The notes under the pieces are model-generated. The model was not told where the DNA came from, searched no databases, and was given only the letters and a program-made list of their open reading frames with translations. A DNA stretch of 64,000 nt from Maribacter huludaoensis (GTDB taxonomy: Bacteria > Bacteroidota > Bacteroidia > Flavobacteriales > Flavobacteriaceae). A program made the translations under genes and the position numbers. The stretch lies in assembly GCF_029350945.1 (NCBI RefSeq), contig NZ_JARKMS010000004.1, forward strand, positions 1 to 64,000. The letters are read 5' to 3'. Of this stretch, positions 34,753 to 43,117 are shown in pieces (position 1 is the stretch's first letter; every line of letters starts with the position of its first letter).

Positions 34753-36002
34753 TGCTTGCTGAAATAATTACTATTGGCGATGAAATTCTCATCGGTCAAG
34801 TTATAGATACCAACTCCGCATTTATTGGTAAGGAACTGAATAAGATCGGTGTTTCAGTTTATCAAATCACCTCTATACAAGATGAACGTACACATTTATT
34901 AAATGCTTTTAAAGATGCGTCAGAACGTGTAGATATCGTTATAATTACAGGCGGTCTAGGACCTACAAAAGATGATATTACCAAGCATACCTTATGTGAG
35001 TTCTTTAATGATGAACTTGTAGAGAATGCAGAGGTATTGGCGCATGTAGAAGAATTGTTCGCCAAATATATAAGTAACACCCCTATTTCTGATATCAATA
35101 GAATGCAGGCCTTGGTGCCAAGCAAGGCAGAGGTTTTGCATAATGCCAATGGTACTGCGCCCGGTATGTTAATAAGACATAATGATGTAACGTTTGTTTC
35201 AATGCCCGGTGTGCCTTTTGAAATGAAGCACCTAATGAAAGAATCTGTAATTCCTAAATTGGCGGCTTATTATAAAAGACCACATATTATCCATAAAACC
35301 GTAGTGACCTATGGTATGGGGGAAAGTGCTATTGCCAAACGTATAGAGGCTTGGGAAGATGCATTGCCTTTAAACATTAAGTTGGCCTATTTACCTAATC
35401 TGGGTAAGGTAAGATTGCGTTTGTCCGGTAAAGGACCGGATTATGATGAGCTTGAGTCTGCTATAAACAACGAAATTGAAAAATTACATCCATTAATAAG
35501 CGATATTGTTTTTGGATTGGAGGATGATGAAAGTATAGAGGAGACCGTTGCAAAATTGTTGACCGATAAAAATTTGACTTTGTCGACTGCCGAGAGTTTT
35601 ACCGGTGGTAAAATTGCAGAAAAAATAACCTCTATACCTGGTGCATCCAAATATTTTAAAGGCAGTGTGGTCAGTTATGCTACAGAGGCCAAGATCAATG
35701 TGTTAAATGTGCCCAAAAATATTGTGGATGAGCATTCTGTGGTAAGTGCAGAAGTTGCTTTGGCAATGGCAAAAGGGGCAAAAGATTTAATGAAAACCGA
35801 CTTTGCAATAGCTACCACTGGTAACGCAGGACCTTCAAAAGGAGATTCAGACGCAGATGTAGGAACGGTATTTATTGCTATCAATGGTCCAGTGTCTACT
35901 TATGTGCAAGAATTTCAAATGGGAAGCACCCGCGAGAGGGTTGTGGAAAAGTCTGTAAATAAGGCTTTTGAGCTCCTTCAAAAAGAAATTTTAAAAATGT
36001 GA
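34752..36002 (+). CDS. cinA: CinA family protein (NMN deamidase / ADP-ribose pyrophosphatase)
   Basis: 416 residues. The N-terminal MoCF-like domain ([33 protein letters not shown]) is followed by the C-terminal CinA deamidase domain ([28 protein letters not shown]). Such two-domain proteins recycle NMN to nicotinate mononucleotide and cleave ADP-ribose. It is the usual bacterial length. Start codon overlaps the HPt stop by 1 bp. Confidence 0.95.
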   Translation: MLAEIITIGDEILIGQVIDTNSAFIGKELNKIGVSVYQITSIQDERTHLLNAFKDASERVDIVIITGGLGPTKDDITKHTLCEFFNDELVENAEVLAHVEELFAKYISNTPISDINRMQALVPSKAEVLHNANGTAPGMLIRHNDVTFVSMPGVPFEMKHLMKESVIPKLAAYYKRPHIIHKTVVTYGMGESAIAKRIEAWEDALPLNIKLAYLPNLGKVRLRLSGKGPDYDELESAINNEIEKLHPLISDIVFGLEDDESIEETVAKLLTDKNLTLSTAESFTGGKIAEKITSIPGASKYFKGSVVSYATEAKINVLNVPKNIVDEHSVVSAEVALAMAKGAKDLMKTDFAIATTGNAGPSKGDSDADVGTVFIAINGPVSTYVQEFQMGSTRERVVEKSVNKAFELLQKEILKM

Positions 36003-36011
36003 TCTTTATTG

Positions 36012-36042
36012 TTGTTGGATCGATAAAAAAGATATAAATTTG
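36012..36042 (+). promoter_or_regulatory. promoter of the rpmB-rpmG operon
   Basis: TAAATTTG (36035-36042) is a perfect -7 box with TTG triplets at 36012-36014 and 36015-36017, giving spacers of 20 or 17 bp, close to the Bacteroidetes -33/-7 layout. It is the best complete promoter in the window. The start codon is at 36072. Confidence 0.7.
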
Positions 36043-36071
36043 CACCCTGTTTAAAAGAAAAAGTCAGCACG

Positions 36072-36311
36072 ATGTCAAAAGTTTGTGAAATTACGGGTAA
36101 GAAGGCGATGTTTGGGAACAATGTTTCGTTTTCCATTAATAAAACTAGAAGAAGATTTGATGTAAATCTTTCTAAAAAACGTTTTTACATTCCAGAAGAA
36201 GACCGTTGGATAACACTTAAAGTTTCTGCAAGAGCTTTAAAAAGTATCAATAAGAAAGGTATATCTGCTGTTTTAAAAGAAGCAAAAGCAAAAGGATTAG
36301 TTATTAAGTAA
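36072..36311 (+). CDS. rpmB: 50S ribosomal protein bL28
   Basis: 79 residues. VCEITGKKAMFGNNVSFS and the following NKTRRRFDVNLSKKRF are the characteristic bL28 start, and WITLKVSARALKSINKKG is conserved. It lacks zinc-binding Cys pairs. First gene of the rpmB-rpmG-DUF4295 operon. Confidence 0.97.
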   Translation: MSKVCEITGKKAMFGNNVSFSINKTRRRFDVNLSKKRFYIPEEDRWITLKVSARALKSINKKGISAVLKEAKAKGLVIK

Positions 36312-36332
36312 TCTGGAAAATAGAGCGATACG

Positions 36333-36515
36333 ATGGCAAAGAAAGGTAATAGAATACAAGTTATATTAGAATGCACTGAGCATAAAGAATCTGGTCAACC
36401 AGGTACTTCAAGATATATCACTACCAAAAATAAGAAGAACACTCCTGAGAGATTGGAAATTAAAAAATTCAATCCTATTCTTAAGAGAATGACCGTTCAT
36501 AAAGAAATTAAATAG
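36333..36515 (+). CDS. rpmG: 50S ribosomal protein bL33
   Basis: 60 residues, basic. [21 protein letters not shown] and [19 protein letters not shown] match bL33. The CxxC pairs of the zinc form are missing (only one Cys), so this is a Cys-minus form. It starts 21 bp after rpmB. Confidence 0.96.
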   Translation: MAKKGNRIQVILECTEHKESGQPGTSRYITTKNKKNTPERLEIKKFNPILKRMTVHKEIK

Positions 36516-36551
36516 ATTTTCATTTTAGAGAATCACAAAATAATATAAGTC

Positions 36552-36704
36552 ATGGCTAAGAAGACCGTAGCAAGTTTACAGACAAGTTCTAAAAGATTGA
36601 CAAAAGCTATAAAAATGGTTAAGTCACCAAAATCAGGTGCTTACGTTTTTGTAGAACAAGTAATGCCACCAGAATTGGTAGATGCTTGGATTGCCAAGAA
36701 ATAA
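36552..36704 (+). CDS. DUF4295 small basic protein (bL38-type)
   Basis: 50 residues with a basic N-terminal half (MAKKTVASLQTSSKRLTKAI, KMVKSPKSGAYVF) and a C-terminus ending in VDAWIAKK. It lies between rpmG and ftsY, as in other Bacteroidetes, just before a strong terminator. From memory, the cryo-EM structure of the Flavobacterium johnsoniae ribosome revealed a new protein named bL38, and the DUF4295 gene at this place is probably it; I could not check this. A ribosomal role is supported by operon and charge. Confidence 0.85.
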   Translation: MAKKTVASLQTSSKRLTKAIKMVKSPKSGAYVFVEQVMPPELVDAWIAKK

Positions 36705-36729
36705 GAAATATAACTTTTAGTAGTTATTG

Positions 36730-36753
36730 AGCCCCTTTCCTACGAAAGGGGCT
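36730..36753 (+). terminator. intrinsic terminator of the ribosomal protein operon
   Basis: AGCCCCTTTC (36730-36739) pairs with GAAAGGGGCT (36744-36753) over loop CTAC, followed by TTTTAATTTTT. Confidence 0.9.
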
Positions 36754-36763
36754 TTTTAATTTT

Positions 36764-36771
36764 TATATTTG
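36764..36771 (+). promoter_or_regulatory. -7 box for ftsY
   Basis: TATATTTG immediately after the terminator, 19 bp before the ATG at 36791. It separates ftsY from the ribosomal protein operon. Confidence 0.6.
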
Positions 36772-36790
36772 AATAACCATAGGATAAACA

Positions 36791-37747
36791 ATGAGCTTAT
36801 TTAAAAAAATATTTTCTTCTCAGAAAAAGGAAACCTTGGATAAAGGTTTGGAAAAAACAAAAACTAGCTTTTTTTCTAAGTTAGGAAAGGCAGTTGCCGG
36901 TAAGTCTAAAGTAGATGATGACGTATTGGATAATCTTGAAGAGGTACTGGTTTCTTCAGATGTTGGTGTAGATACTACATTAAAGATTATAGAAAGAATA
37001 GAAGCAAGGGTTGCTCGTGACAAGTATGTAGGTACAGATGAGCTAAATTCTATTTTAAGAGCTGAAATAGCAGGTCTTCTTTCTGAGACTAACGACAGCG
37101 AAACTGGCGATATTCAAATACCAAAAGATAAAAAACCATATGTAATTATGGTAGTTGGTGTAAATGGTGTTGGTAAAACCACCACTATTGGTAAGTTGGC
37201 ACATAGATTTAAAAACCAAGGTTTAAAAGTGGTATTAGGTGCTGCGGATACTTTTAGGGCAGCTGCAATCGATCAATTGCAGGTTTGGGCAGATAGGGTA
37301 GATGTACCTATTGTAAAACAGCAAATGGGTAGTGATCCCGCTTCTGTTGCTTTTGATACCTTAAGTTCTGCCGTTACCCAAGATGCAGATGTGGTTATCA
37401 TAGATACTGCCGGGCGTTTACATAATAAAATCAACTTAATGAATGAGTTGACCAAGGTTAAACGTGTTATGCAAAAAGTAGTTGAAGATACGCCTCATGA
37501 AGTATTGTTGGTGCTAGATGGTTCTACGGGACAAAATGCATTTGAGCAGGCAAAACAATTTACAAAAGCAACAGAGGTAACTGCATTGGCAATTACCAAA
37601 TTGGATGGTACGGCAAAAGGTGGTGTGGTTATCGGTATATCCGATCAATTTAAAATACCGGTGAAGTATATTGGTGTAGGGGAAGGTATTGAAGATTTGC
37701 AAGCATTCAATAAGTACGAATTTGTAGATTCATTCTTTAAAATTTAA
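36791..37747 (+). CDS. ftsY: signal recognition particle receptor FtsY
   Basis: 318 residues; short N-terminal region without the long acidic A domain. The NG domain is complete: G1 GVNGVGKTTTIGKLA, DTFRAAAIDQL, DTAGRL and the TKLDGTAKGG G4/closing loop, ending near VGEGIEDLQAF. It docks SRP-ribosome complexes at the inner membrane. DUF2911 gene follows after 2 bp. Confidence 0.97.
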   Translation: MSLFKKIFSSQKKETLDKGLEKTKTSFFSKLGKAVAGKSKVDDDVLDNLEEVLVSSDVGVDTTLKIIERIEARVARDKYVGTDELNSILRAEIAGLLSETNDSETGDIQIPKDKKPYVIMVVGVNGVGKTTTIGKLAHRFKNQGLKVVLGAADTFRAAAIDQLQVWADRVDVPIVKQQMGSDPASVAFDTLSSAVTQDADVVIIDTAGRLHNKINLMNELTKVKRVMQKVVEDTPHEVLLVLDGSTGQNAFEQAKQFTKATEVTALAITKLDGTAKGGVVIGISDQFKIPVKYIGVGEGIEDLQAFNKYEFVDSFFKI

Positions 37748-37749
37748 AA

Positions 37750-38631
37750 TTGAGATACGGCTGGTTCATTTTTCCTCTTTTATTATGTAAACTGAGTTGG
37801 GGGCAAATGAACCACCCAAAAGCCAGTCCGTTCGCCCAGATCGAACAACACGTAGGACTCTCAAAAATTACTGTAGAATATTCAAGGCCATCTGCCAAGG
37901 GGCGTACTTTATTTGGTAATCAACCAAATGGTGAACCTGGTCTAGTACCTAACGGTCGTATCTGGAGGGTAGGTGCCAATGAATCTACCAAAATTACTTT
38001 TAGTACTGATGTTTTAATAGATGGAAATAAACTTGCTAAAGGTACTTATGCCCTATATGCTTTTCCTGAGGAAGAAGAATGGCAAATAGTTTTTCATAAC
38101 AATACTACACATTGGGGAGATGGTAGGTCAAATTATAATACGGAAGAAGATGCTTTGCGTATTAAAGTTGTACCCTCTCATAAAAAAGATTTTCAAGAGA
38201 CCTTTCTAATTTCATTCGATAATATTAATCATAACGGTGCATCTATGCATTTGAATTGGGGAACAACCCAGATTACTATTCCGCTACTATTTGACACTAA
38301 TTCTATAATGCAAGAGCAAATAGATGAAATGCTTTCAACTGAACCTACCGCACAAACGTATTACGAAATTGCTAGATATTATCAAGAACAGGGTATGAAA
38401 CCTAAAGAAGCTCTTGGCTTTGTTGACAAGGCAATAAAAATGGATGGGGATACCTATTTCTTTCATAGAGTTAGGTCTTTATTATTGGCAGATTTAAAAA
38501 AGTATAAAGAAGCTATAAAGGCATCTGAGATTTCAATGAAGTTAGCTGAAAAGCAAGGTAAAGATGAATTTGTTCGTTTGAACAAAAATGATATTTATAG
38601 CTGGAAAGCACTACAAACTAAAAATAGATAA
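37750..38631 (+). CDS. secreted DUF2911 protein with C-terminal TPR-like helices
   Basis: 293 residues. The TTG start gives a clean signal peptide (MRYGWFIFPLLLCKLSWGQ); the first ATG lies after it. DUF2911 domain (about 20-190): SRPSAKGRTLFG, PNGRIWRVGANESTKI, GTYALYAFP. Residues about 200-285 look like two TPR helices pairs (YYEIARYYQEQGMKPKEAL, KYKEAIKASEISMKLAEK). Periplasmic or surface-located, function unknown. Likely operon with ftsY, amidase and phosphoesterase genes (gaps of 2, 4 and 15 bp). Confidence 0.85.
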   Translation: MRYGWFIFPLLLCKLSWGQMNHPKASPFAQIEQHVGLSKITVEYSRPSAKGRTLFGNQPNGEPGLVPNGRIWRVGANESTKITFSTDVLIDGNKLAKGTYALYAFPEEEEWQIVFHNNTTHWGDGRSNYNTEEDALRIKVVPSHKKDFQETFLISFDNINHNGASMHLNWGTTQITIPLLFDTNSIMQEQIDEMLSTEPTAQTYYEIARYYQEQGMKPKEALGFVDKAIKMDGDTYFFHRVRSLLLADLKKYKEAIKASEISMKLAEKQGKDEFVRLNKNDIYSWKALQTKNR

Positions 38632-38635
38632 TGGT

Positions 38636-40315
38636 ATGAAAAAGCATGTTTTATTACTGGTCATTATTATATTAAGTGCTTGTAAAAACAAGCAAGAAAC
38701 TATTAATGAAAATGTAGTTCTTTGGACGGCGTATAATGATTCTACCGAAGTTGCCGCTAATGCCGATCATGAAAATGGGCGTATGCAGTACAAGTTGATA
38801 CAATCTAAAGTTTTAGATAAAAATGAGGTGTTTCTACCGCTATATGAAGAAACTTCTAAGGTGACGGAGGCGGAGTATCAGAAGTTGCTCCCAATGATTT
38901 TGGAGCAGGATATTTTTACAATACGTAAACATATTAAAGAAGGCAACCTTACATATGAAAAGCTAGTACTCTTTTATTTATATCGCATCTATAAATATGA
39001 GTTGGATAATGCAACTACGTTAAATACGGTAATAGCTTTAAATGAAGATGTAGTAGAACAAGCGCGAGAGTTAGATAGACTGAATGAGAAAGGGGTAGCA
39101 ACGCAGACTCAACACCCTATTTATGGTATGCCTATTTTACTGAAGGACAACATAAATACATTGGGTATGAAAACCACTGCAGGTTCAATTGCTTTAATGA
39201 ATAATGAGGTTGATGATTCATTTATAGTTCGGCAATTGAAGAAGAACGGGGCTTTAATTTTAGGTAAGGTCAACTTAAGTGAGTGGGCTTATTTTTTATG
39301 CTCGGGCTGTCCCGTGGGCTATAGTGCCTATGGCGGCCAAACGCTTAATCCGTATGGGCGTAAGGTATTTGAGACAGGAGGTTCAAGTTCGGGTAGCGGT
39401 ACGGCCGTTGCTGCAAATTATGCAGTGGCAGCGGTAGGTACGGAAACTTCAGGTTCAATTTTATCGCCAAGTAGCCAAAATTCCGTAGTTGGCTTAAAAC
39501 CTACCATTGGTTTGTTGAGTAGATCGGGTATTGTGCCTATTTCCAGTACATTGGATACTCCGGGTCCTATGACAAAGAATGTAAAGGACAATGCCATTTT
39601 ATTATCTGCTATGTTGGGATATGATGAGTTGGATGCTGCCTCTGTAAAAGAAAATTATCCAGGTATTTTATCGGCAGGCTTACATGCAACACCTTTTTCT
39701 GAAATGAGATTAGGTGTAATTGAAGAGTTGGTACAAACCGATAGTATTTATAAAAAGACCATAGAGGATTTAAAAGAAGCTGGCGCAACAATAGTTGAAT
39801 TTACTCCACCAGAAGTAGCTATGAACGGTTTTTTAAGTATTTTGAATATAGATATGCGAAATGATTTAAAGTCTTATCTTAAACAACATGCAAATCCTGA
39901 ATTGGTTAAAATTTCTTCAATTTTAGATGCGGTATCATTCAATAATTTAGATTCGTTGGTTAGAATTCCGTATGGGCAAGCTTTGTTTGAAGGGATAATT
40001 AATGATACTACCACTACTGCCGAATTAGAAGAGATAAAATCTAATCTTGAAAAAAATGGACGCACATTCTTTGATAATGCACTGGATAAACATAAGCTAG
40101 ATGCCGTATTGTCCATAAATAATTATCATGCGGGTTATGCAGCTGTTGCAAAATATCCAGCCTTAACGGTTCCAATGGGTTATAAAACATCTGGTGAGCC
40201 AATTAGTTTAACATTTATAGGAAAACAGTTCTCAGAAGCAAATTTATTGCGATTAGGTAAATCTTATGAAGAAAAGTTTCCAAACCGAGTGTTACCAAAA
40301 GACTACCAAAACTAA
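38636..40315 (+). CDS. lipoprotein amidase (amidase signature family)
   Basis: 559 residues from the ATG at 38636; a longer frame from 38588 is rejected because it overlaps the DUF2911 gene and hides the signal. The N-terminus MKKHVLLLVIIILSACKNK is a lipoprotein signal peptide (lipobox Cys16). Amidase signature: catalytic Lys in PILLKDNINT, GGSSSGSGTAVAANYA and GTETSGSILSPSSQNS (Ser-cisSer-Lys triad). Likely envelope-attached hydrolase of an amide; the substrate is unknown. Confidence 0.9.
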   Translation: MKKHVLLLVIIILSACKNKQETINENVVLWTAYNDSTEVAANADHENGRMQYKLIQSKVLDKNEVFLPLYEETSKVTEAEYQKLLPMILEQDIFTIRKHIKEGNLTYEKLVLFYLYRIYKYELDNATTLNTVIALNEDVVEQARELDRLNEKGVATQTQHPIYGMPILLKDNINTLGMKTTAGSIALMNNEVDDSFIVRQLKKNGALILGKVNLSEWAYFLCSGCPVGYSAYGGQTLNPYGRKVFETGGSSSGSGTAVAANYAVAAVGTETSGSILSPSSQNSVVGLKPTIGLLSRSGIVPISSTLDTPGPMTKNVKDNAILLSAMLGYDELDAASVKENYPGILSAGLHATPFSEMRLGVIEELVQTDSIYKKTIEDLKEAGATIVEFTPPEVAMNGFLSILNIDMRNDLKSYLKQHANPELVKISSILDAVSFNNLDSLVRIPYGQALFEGIINDTTTTAELEEIKSNLEKNGRTFFDNALDKHKLDAVLSINNYHAGYAAVAKYPALTVPMGYKTSGEPISLTFIGKQFSEANLLRLGKSYEEKFPNRVLPKDYQN

Positions 40316-40330
40316 ATTTGATGGCTTAAA

Positions 40331-41176
40331 ATGAAAAGAAGAAGCTTTATAAAAAAGTCTTTTCGGTGGCTAGCGGGTTTGGGTTTACTGACAGGATTTT
40401 ATAGTTGGCAGATAGAACCGTTTTGGATTCAATTTGTGCATCTAAAAATGCCGTTAAGGAATTTGCCAGATGCACTAGTTGGTAAAACGCTAATGCAAAT
40501 TAGTGATGTGCATATCGGTAATTCTTTTGATTATCAATATATTATAGATGCATTTAAAGAAGCTCAAGAGTTACGTCCAGATTTTGTGGTGTATACTGGC
40601 GACTATGTTACCTATGAAGACAATGAGCAAATAACACAATTAAGAGAGGTGTTAAAATTTGTTGTTAAAGGTACTTTGGGTACTATTGGGATATTGGGTA
40701 ATCATGACTACGGAATTGATTTTGTAGAGGAGCCGATAGCAAAAAGTATAACAGAAAGTTTAGAAGATGTAGGGGTAACCATGTTGCGTAATGATGCGGT
40801 AGAGATTGCCGGACTCAATTTTTTAGGAATGGATGATTTTTGGGGAAGTAATTTTTATCCAGAAAAGACTATAGAAAAATATAACCCCACTAAAGCAAAT
40901 ATTACCCTATGTCATAATCCGGATGTATGTGATCTTCCCGTTTGGAATAATTTTACAGGTTGGATACTTTCTGGTCATACACATGGCGGACAGGTTAAAC
41001 CACCTTTTTTGCCACCACTTATTTTACCTGTTAAAAACAAAAATTATGATGCAGGTATCAAAGATTTAAATGATGGGAGAACCCTATACATTAATCGTGC
41101 TTTGGGCTGTTTACGACAAGTACGTTTTAATGTTAGGCCAGAAATTACAGTGTTTAAGCTTTTAAAAGAGGTCTAA
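40331..41176 (+). CDS. metallophosphoesterase, Tat-like signal, YaeI/YkuE type
   Basis: 281 residues. The N-terminus KRRSFIKKSFRWLAGLGLL resembles a twin-arginine signal or anchor. The metal sites are complete: ISDVHIG, YTGDYV, LGNHDYG, LCHNPD and LSGHTHGGQ. Relatives are membrane-associated phosphodiesterases, some acting on lipid A intermediates. It is last in the ftsY-DUF2911-amidase unit. The stop is 12 bp from the convergent nitroreductase gene. Confidence 0.9.
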   Translation: MKRRSFIKKSFRWLAGLGLLTGFYSWQIEPFWIQFVHLKMPLRNLPDALVGKTLMQISDVHIGNSFDYQYIIDAFKEAQELRPDFVVYTGDYVTYEDNEQITQLREVLKFVVKGTLGTIGILGNHDYGIDFVEEPIAKSITESLEDVGVTMLRNDAVEIAGLNFLGMDDFWGSNFYPEKTIEKYNPTKANITLCHNPDVCDLPVWNNFTGWILSGHTHGGQVKPPFLPPLILPVKNKNYDAGIKDLNDGRTLYINRALGCLRQVRFNVRPEITVFKLLKEV

Positions 41177-41188
41177 TGTGATGCTGAA

Positions 41189-41791
41189 TTAATCAATGGA
41201 TTGAATGACTACATCAGCGCCCAATCTAGATTTGCCGACTAAGCTTGGTTGTGTGTTGTCTTCTAAATGACGGTGGCCCAAAGCAACGGAGAAGAGAACT
41301 TTGTGATTTTCAATTTTTAAAATTTCTTTATATTTCTTAGGTTCTATACCTTCCATTGGCGTAGAATCTATTTTCATGGTAGCGCATGCTGCCAAGAAGA
41401 ACCCTAAAGTAATATATACTTGTTGTGACAGCCAATTTATAGTTTTCTCTTCAGGTTGTGGTTTTACAACTTGCTTGTAAAATTTAATTGAACCTTCATG
41501 TAAATTTTCTTCAACGCGTTTTTCAAATTCTTCAAGATTGTCCAATACGCTGAATACTACCAAATGGCTGGCATCTTTAATTTTAGAGGCGTTGGAATAT
41601 GAGGCATCGGCTAATTGGTCTTTTATCTGTTTGTTAGATACGAAGGTGAACAGCCAAGGCTGGCTGTTTATAGAAGACGGACTTAGTTTTAATATATGCT
41701 TTAAATCTTCGATCTGTGAATCGGAAATTTTCTTTGTGGCATCATATTTTTTGGTCGTATATCTTTCTTCGGCAATGCTTCTAAAATCCAT
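41189..41791 (-). CDS. NAD(P)H-dependent nitroreductase, NfsB-like
   Basis: 200 residues of the FMN nitroreductase fold. RYTTKKYDATKKIS carries the FMN-phosphate Arg/Lys region, LSPSSINSQPWLFTFV is the Asn-Gln-Pro-Trp motif, and STPMEGIEP is the conserved flavin-site segment. It reduces quinones or nitro compounds in the cytoplasm. Single gene with its own -7 box. Confidence 0.92.
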   Translation of the reverse strand: MDFRSIAEERYTTKKYDATKKISDSQIEDLKHILKLSPSSINSQPWLFTFVSNKQIKDQLADASYSNASKIKDASHLVVFSVLDNLEEFEKRVEENLHEGSIKFYKQVVKPQPEEKTINWLSQQVYITLGFFLAACATMKIDSTPMEGIEPKKYKEILKIENHKVLFSVALGHRHLEDNTQPSLVGKSRLGADVVIQSID

Positions 41792-41805
41792 TTTGCAATT
41801 TTATA

Positions 41806-41813
41806 CAAAAATA
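41806..41813 (-). promoter_or_regulatory. -7 box for the nitroreductase gene
   Basis: Plus-strand CAAAAATA reads TATTTTTG on the minus strand, 14 bp upstream of the start, predicting a leader of about 11 nt. Confidence 0.6.
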
Positions 41814-41875
41814 AGCATTGTTACTAGCTAAGTAATAACTAGGTGATCAAGAAGTTACTTAAATAAATAAAAATG

Positions 41876-43000
41876 CTATTGCTCCATGATGGCATTTAGT
41901 AATTCCCAAATTTCATTATCAAAACTAGAAGGTCCTAAAAGTTCTTCGTTGCTTGCTCCGCCCATGCGTACAACCACCAAATCTAAACTTGGTACCATAT
42001 ATAATTTCTGGTCGTTAAGTCCAAGTCCGGCATATAGATCGTCAGGTGCATTGGGTATTAAGCTTCCGGAGTATTCATCTATGGTGCTTGGTAATCTAAA
42101 GCTACTTTTGCCATTTAACCAGTAGAGGTAACCGTAAGAATGATTTAAATTTTGCGAAGTGTTTGTCATGGCATTAAAGTAATCTTGGTCATCGAGAATT
42201 GAAATTCCGTCCCAGTTACCTTTAGTTAAATTAAGAATGCCAAAACGTGCCATACTTCTTGCAGAACTAAAGAACACATTGTTGTATCCAATTTCAAGAA
42301 ACAAGCCTTGCATACCAATGGGTTCTTTTATTTTTTTTGAGAAATATGAATTAAAATCGGTTTCCGTGGCATTTGCAATGACATTATCTAGTAAGGTATA
42401 CGGTGCATTATGGTAATACCAGAAAGTGCTTGGTTCGTTTAAATAATTCAAACATTGGGGCTCGGTACAAAAAATATCATCTACGGTATAATCTAGACCG
42501 GTAGTCATGGTCAATTGATTTTTTATGGTGATGTTCATTTCTTGTTCTAAAGGCAAATTAGACCAGCCTTCACCTAAATGTGTAGAAGTTGCATCCGTAA
42601 TATCCAAATACCCTTCTTCTTGAGCGATACCCGTTAACATGGCGGTTAAATTTTTTCCGGCGGAATTCCAGGCATGGTTATCATCGGACTTAAAATCACC
42701 AAAGTATTTTTCAATCACTATGCGCCCGTTTTTTAACACTATAAAGGCATCGGTATTGTTATTTTCCAAAAAGAAATAGAGGTTGCTTACTTCTGCTTCG
42801 TTCCATCCTAGGGTTTCCATTGATATGGTTTCCCATTCATTAGATCGGGATATAGGAGGGAAATAGGTTTCTGTGGGTATTGCTGCCGTTACCGGGGGTG
42901 TACCGCTCTTTCCAGTCTCTGAACTAGGTTCAGAATCACTGGAGCACGATGCTATAATTAGAGATAGGGCAAACAGCCTGAAATATTGGGAGAATTTCAT
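41876..43000 (-). CDS. lipoprotein serine hydrolase, class C beta-lactamase-like
   Basis: 374 residues from the ATG at 43000. An upstream ATG at 43066 would place 22 extra residues before the signal peptide and overlap the palindrome, so it is rejected. The signal peptide MKFSQYFRLFALSLIIASCSSD carries a lipobox Cys. Catalytic SxxK is NSAGKNLT and the YxN motif is YYHNAPYTL. The family includes D-aminopeptidases, esterases and penicillin-recognising enzymes; the substrate is unknown. It is divergent from rimO. Confidence 0.9.
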   Translation of the reverse strand: MKFSQYFRLFALSLIIASCSSDSEPSSETGKSGTPPVTAAIPTETYFPPISRSNEWETISMETLGWNEAEVSNLYFFLENNNTDAFIVLKNGRIVIEKYFGDFKSDDNHAWNSAGKNLTAMLTGIAQEEGYLDITDATSTHLGEGWSNLPLEQEMNITIKNQLTMTTGLDYTVDDIFCTEPQCLNYLNEPSTFWYYHNAPYTLLDNVIANATETDFNSYFSKKIKEPIGMQGLFLEIGYNNVFFSSARSMARFGILNLTKGNWDGISILDDQDYFNAMTNTSQNLNHSYGYLYWLNGKSSFRLPSTIDEYSGSLIPNAPDDLYAGLGLNDQKLYMVPSLDLVVVRMGGASNEELLGPSSFDNEIWELLNAIMEQ

Positions 43001-43030
43001 GGTTAATTTAAGATTTGGGTGTACATAAAC

Positions 43031-43051
43031 TGTAATCAAATAAAGATTACA
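43031..43051. promoter_or_regulatory. palindrome in the serine hydrolase/rimO gap
   Basis: TGTAATC (43031-43037), 7-nt spacer AAATAAA, GATTACA (43045-43051): perfect inverted arms, 21 bp in all. It lies 31-51 bp upstream of the serine hydrolase start and 66 bp before rimO. Operator-like; regulator unknown. Confidence 0.4.
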
Positions 43052-43093
43052 AGTAAATTTGTCCATATCTAACGTTTTTAAATAGCCAAATCG

Positions 43094-43101
43094 TATTTTT
43101 G
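43094..43101 (+). promoter_or_regulatory. -7 box for rimO
   Basis: TATTTTTG, 16 bp before the ATG at 43118. Confidence 0.6.
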
Positions 43102-43117
43102 CACCCCAATTTAAATT

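Noticed and set aside
43064-43066. ATG at 43066 as start of the serine hydrolase gene
   Set aside because: It would put 22 residues in front of a lipoprotein signal peptide and run through an operator-like palindrome.
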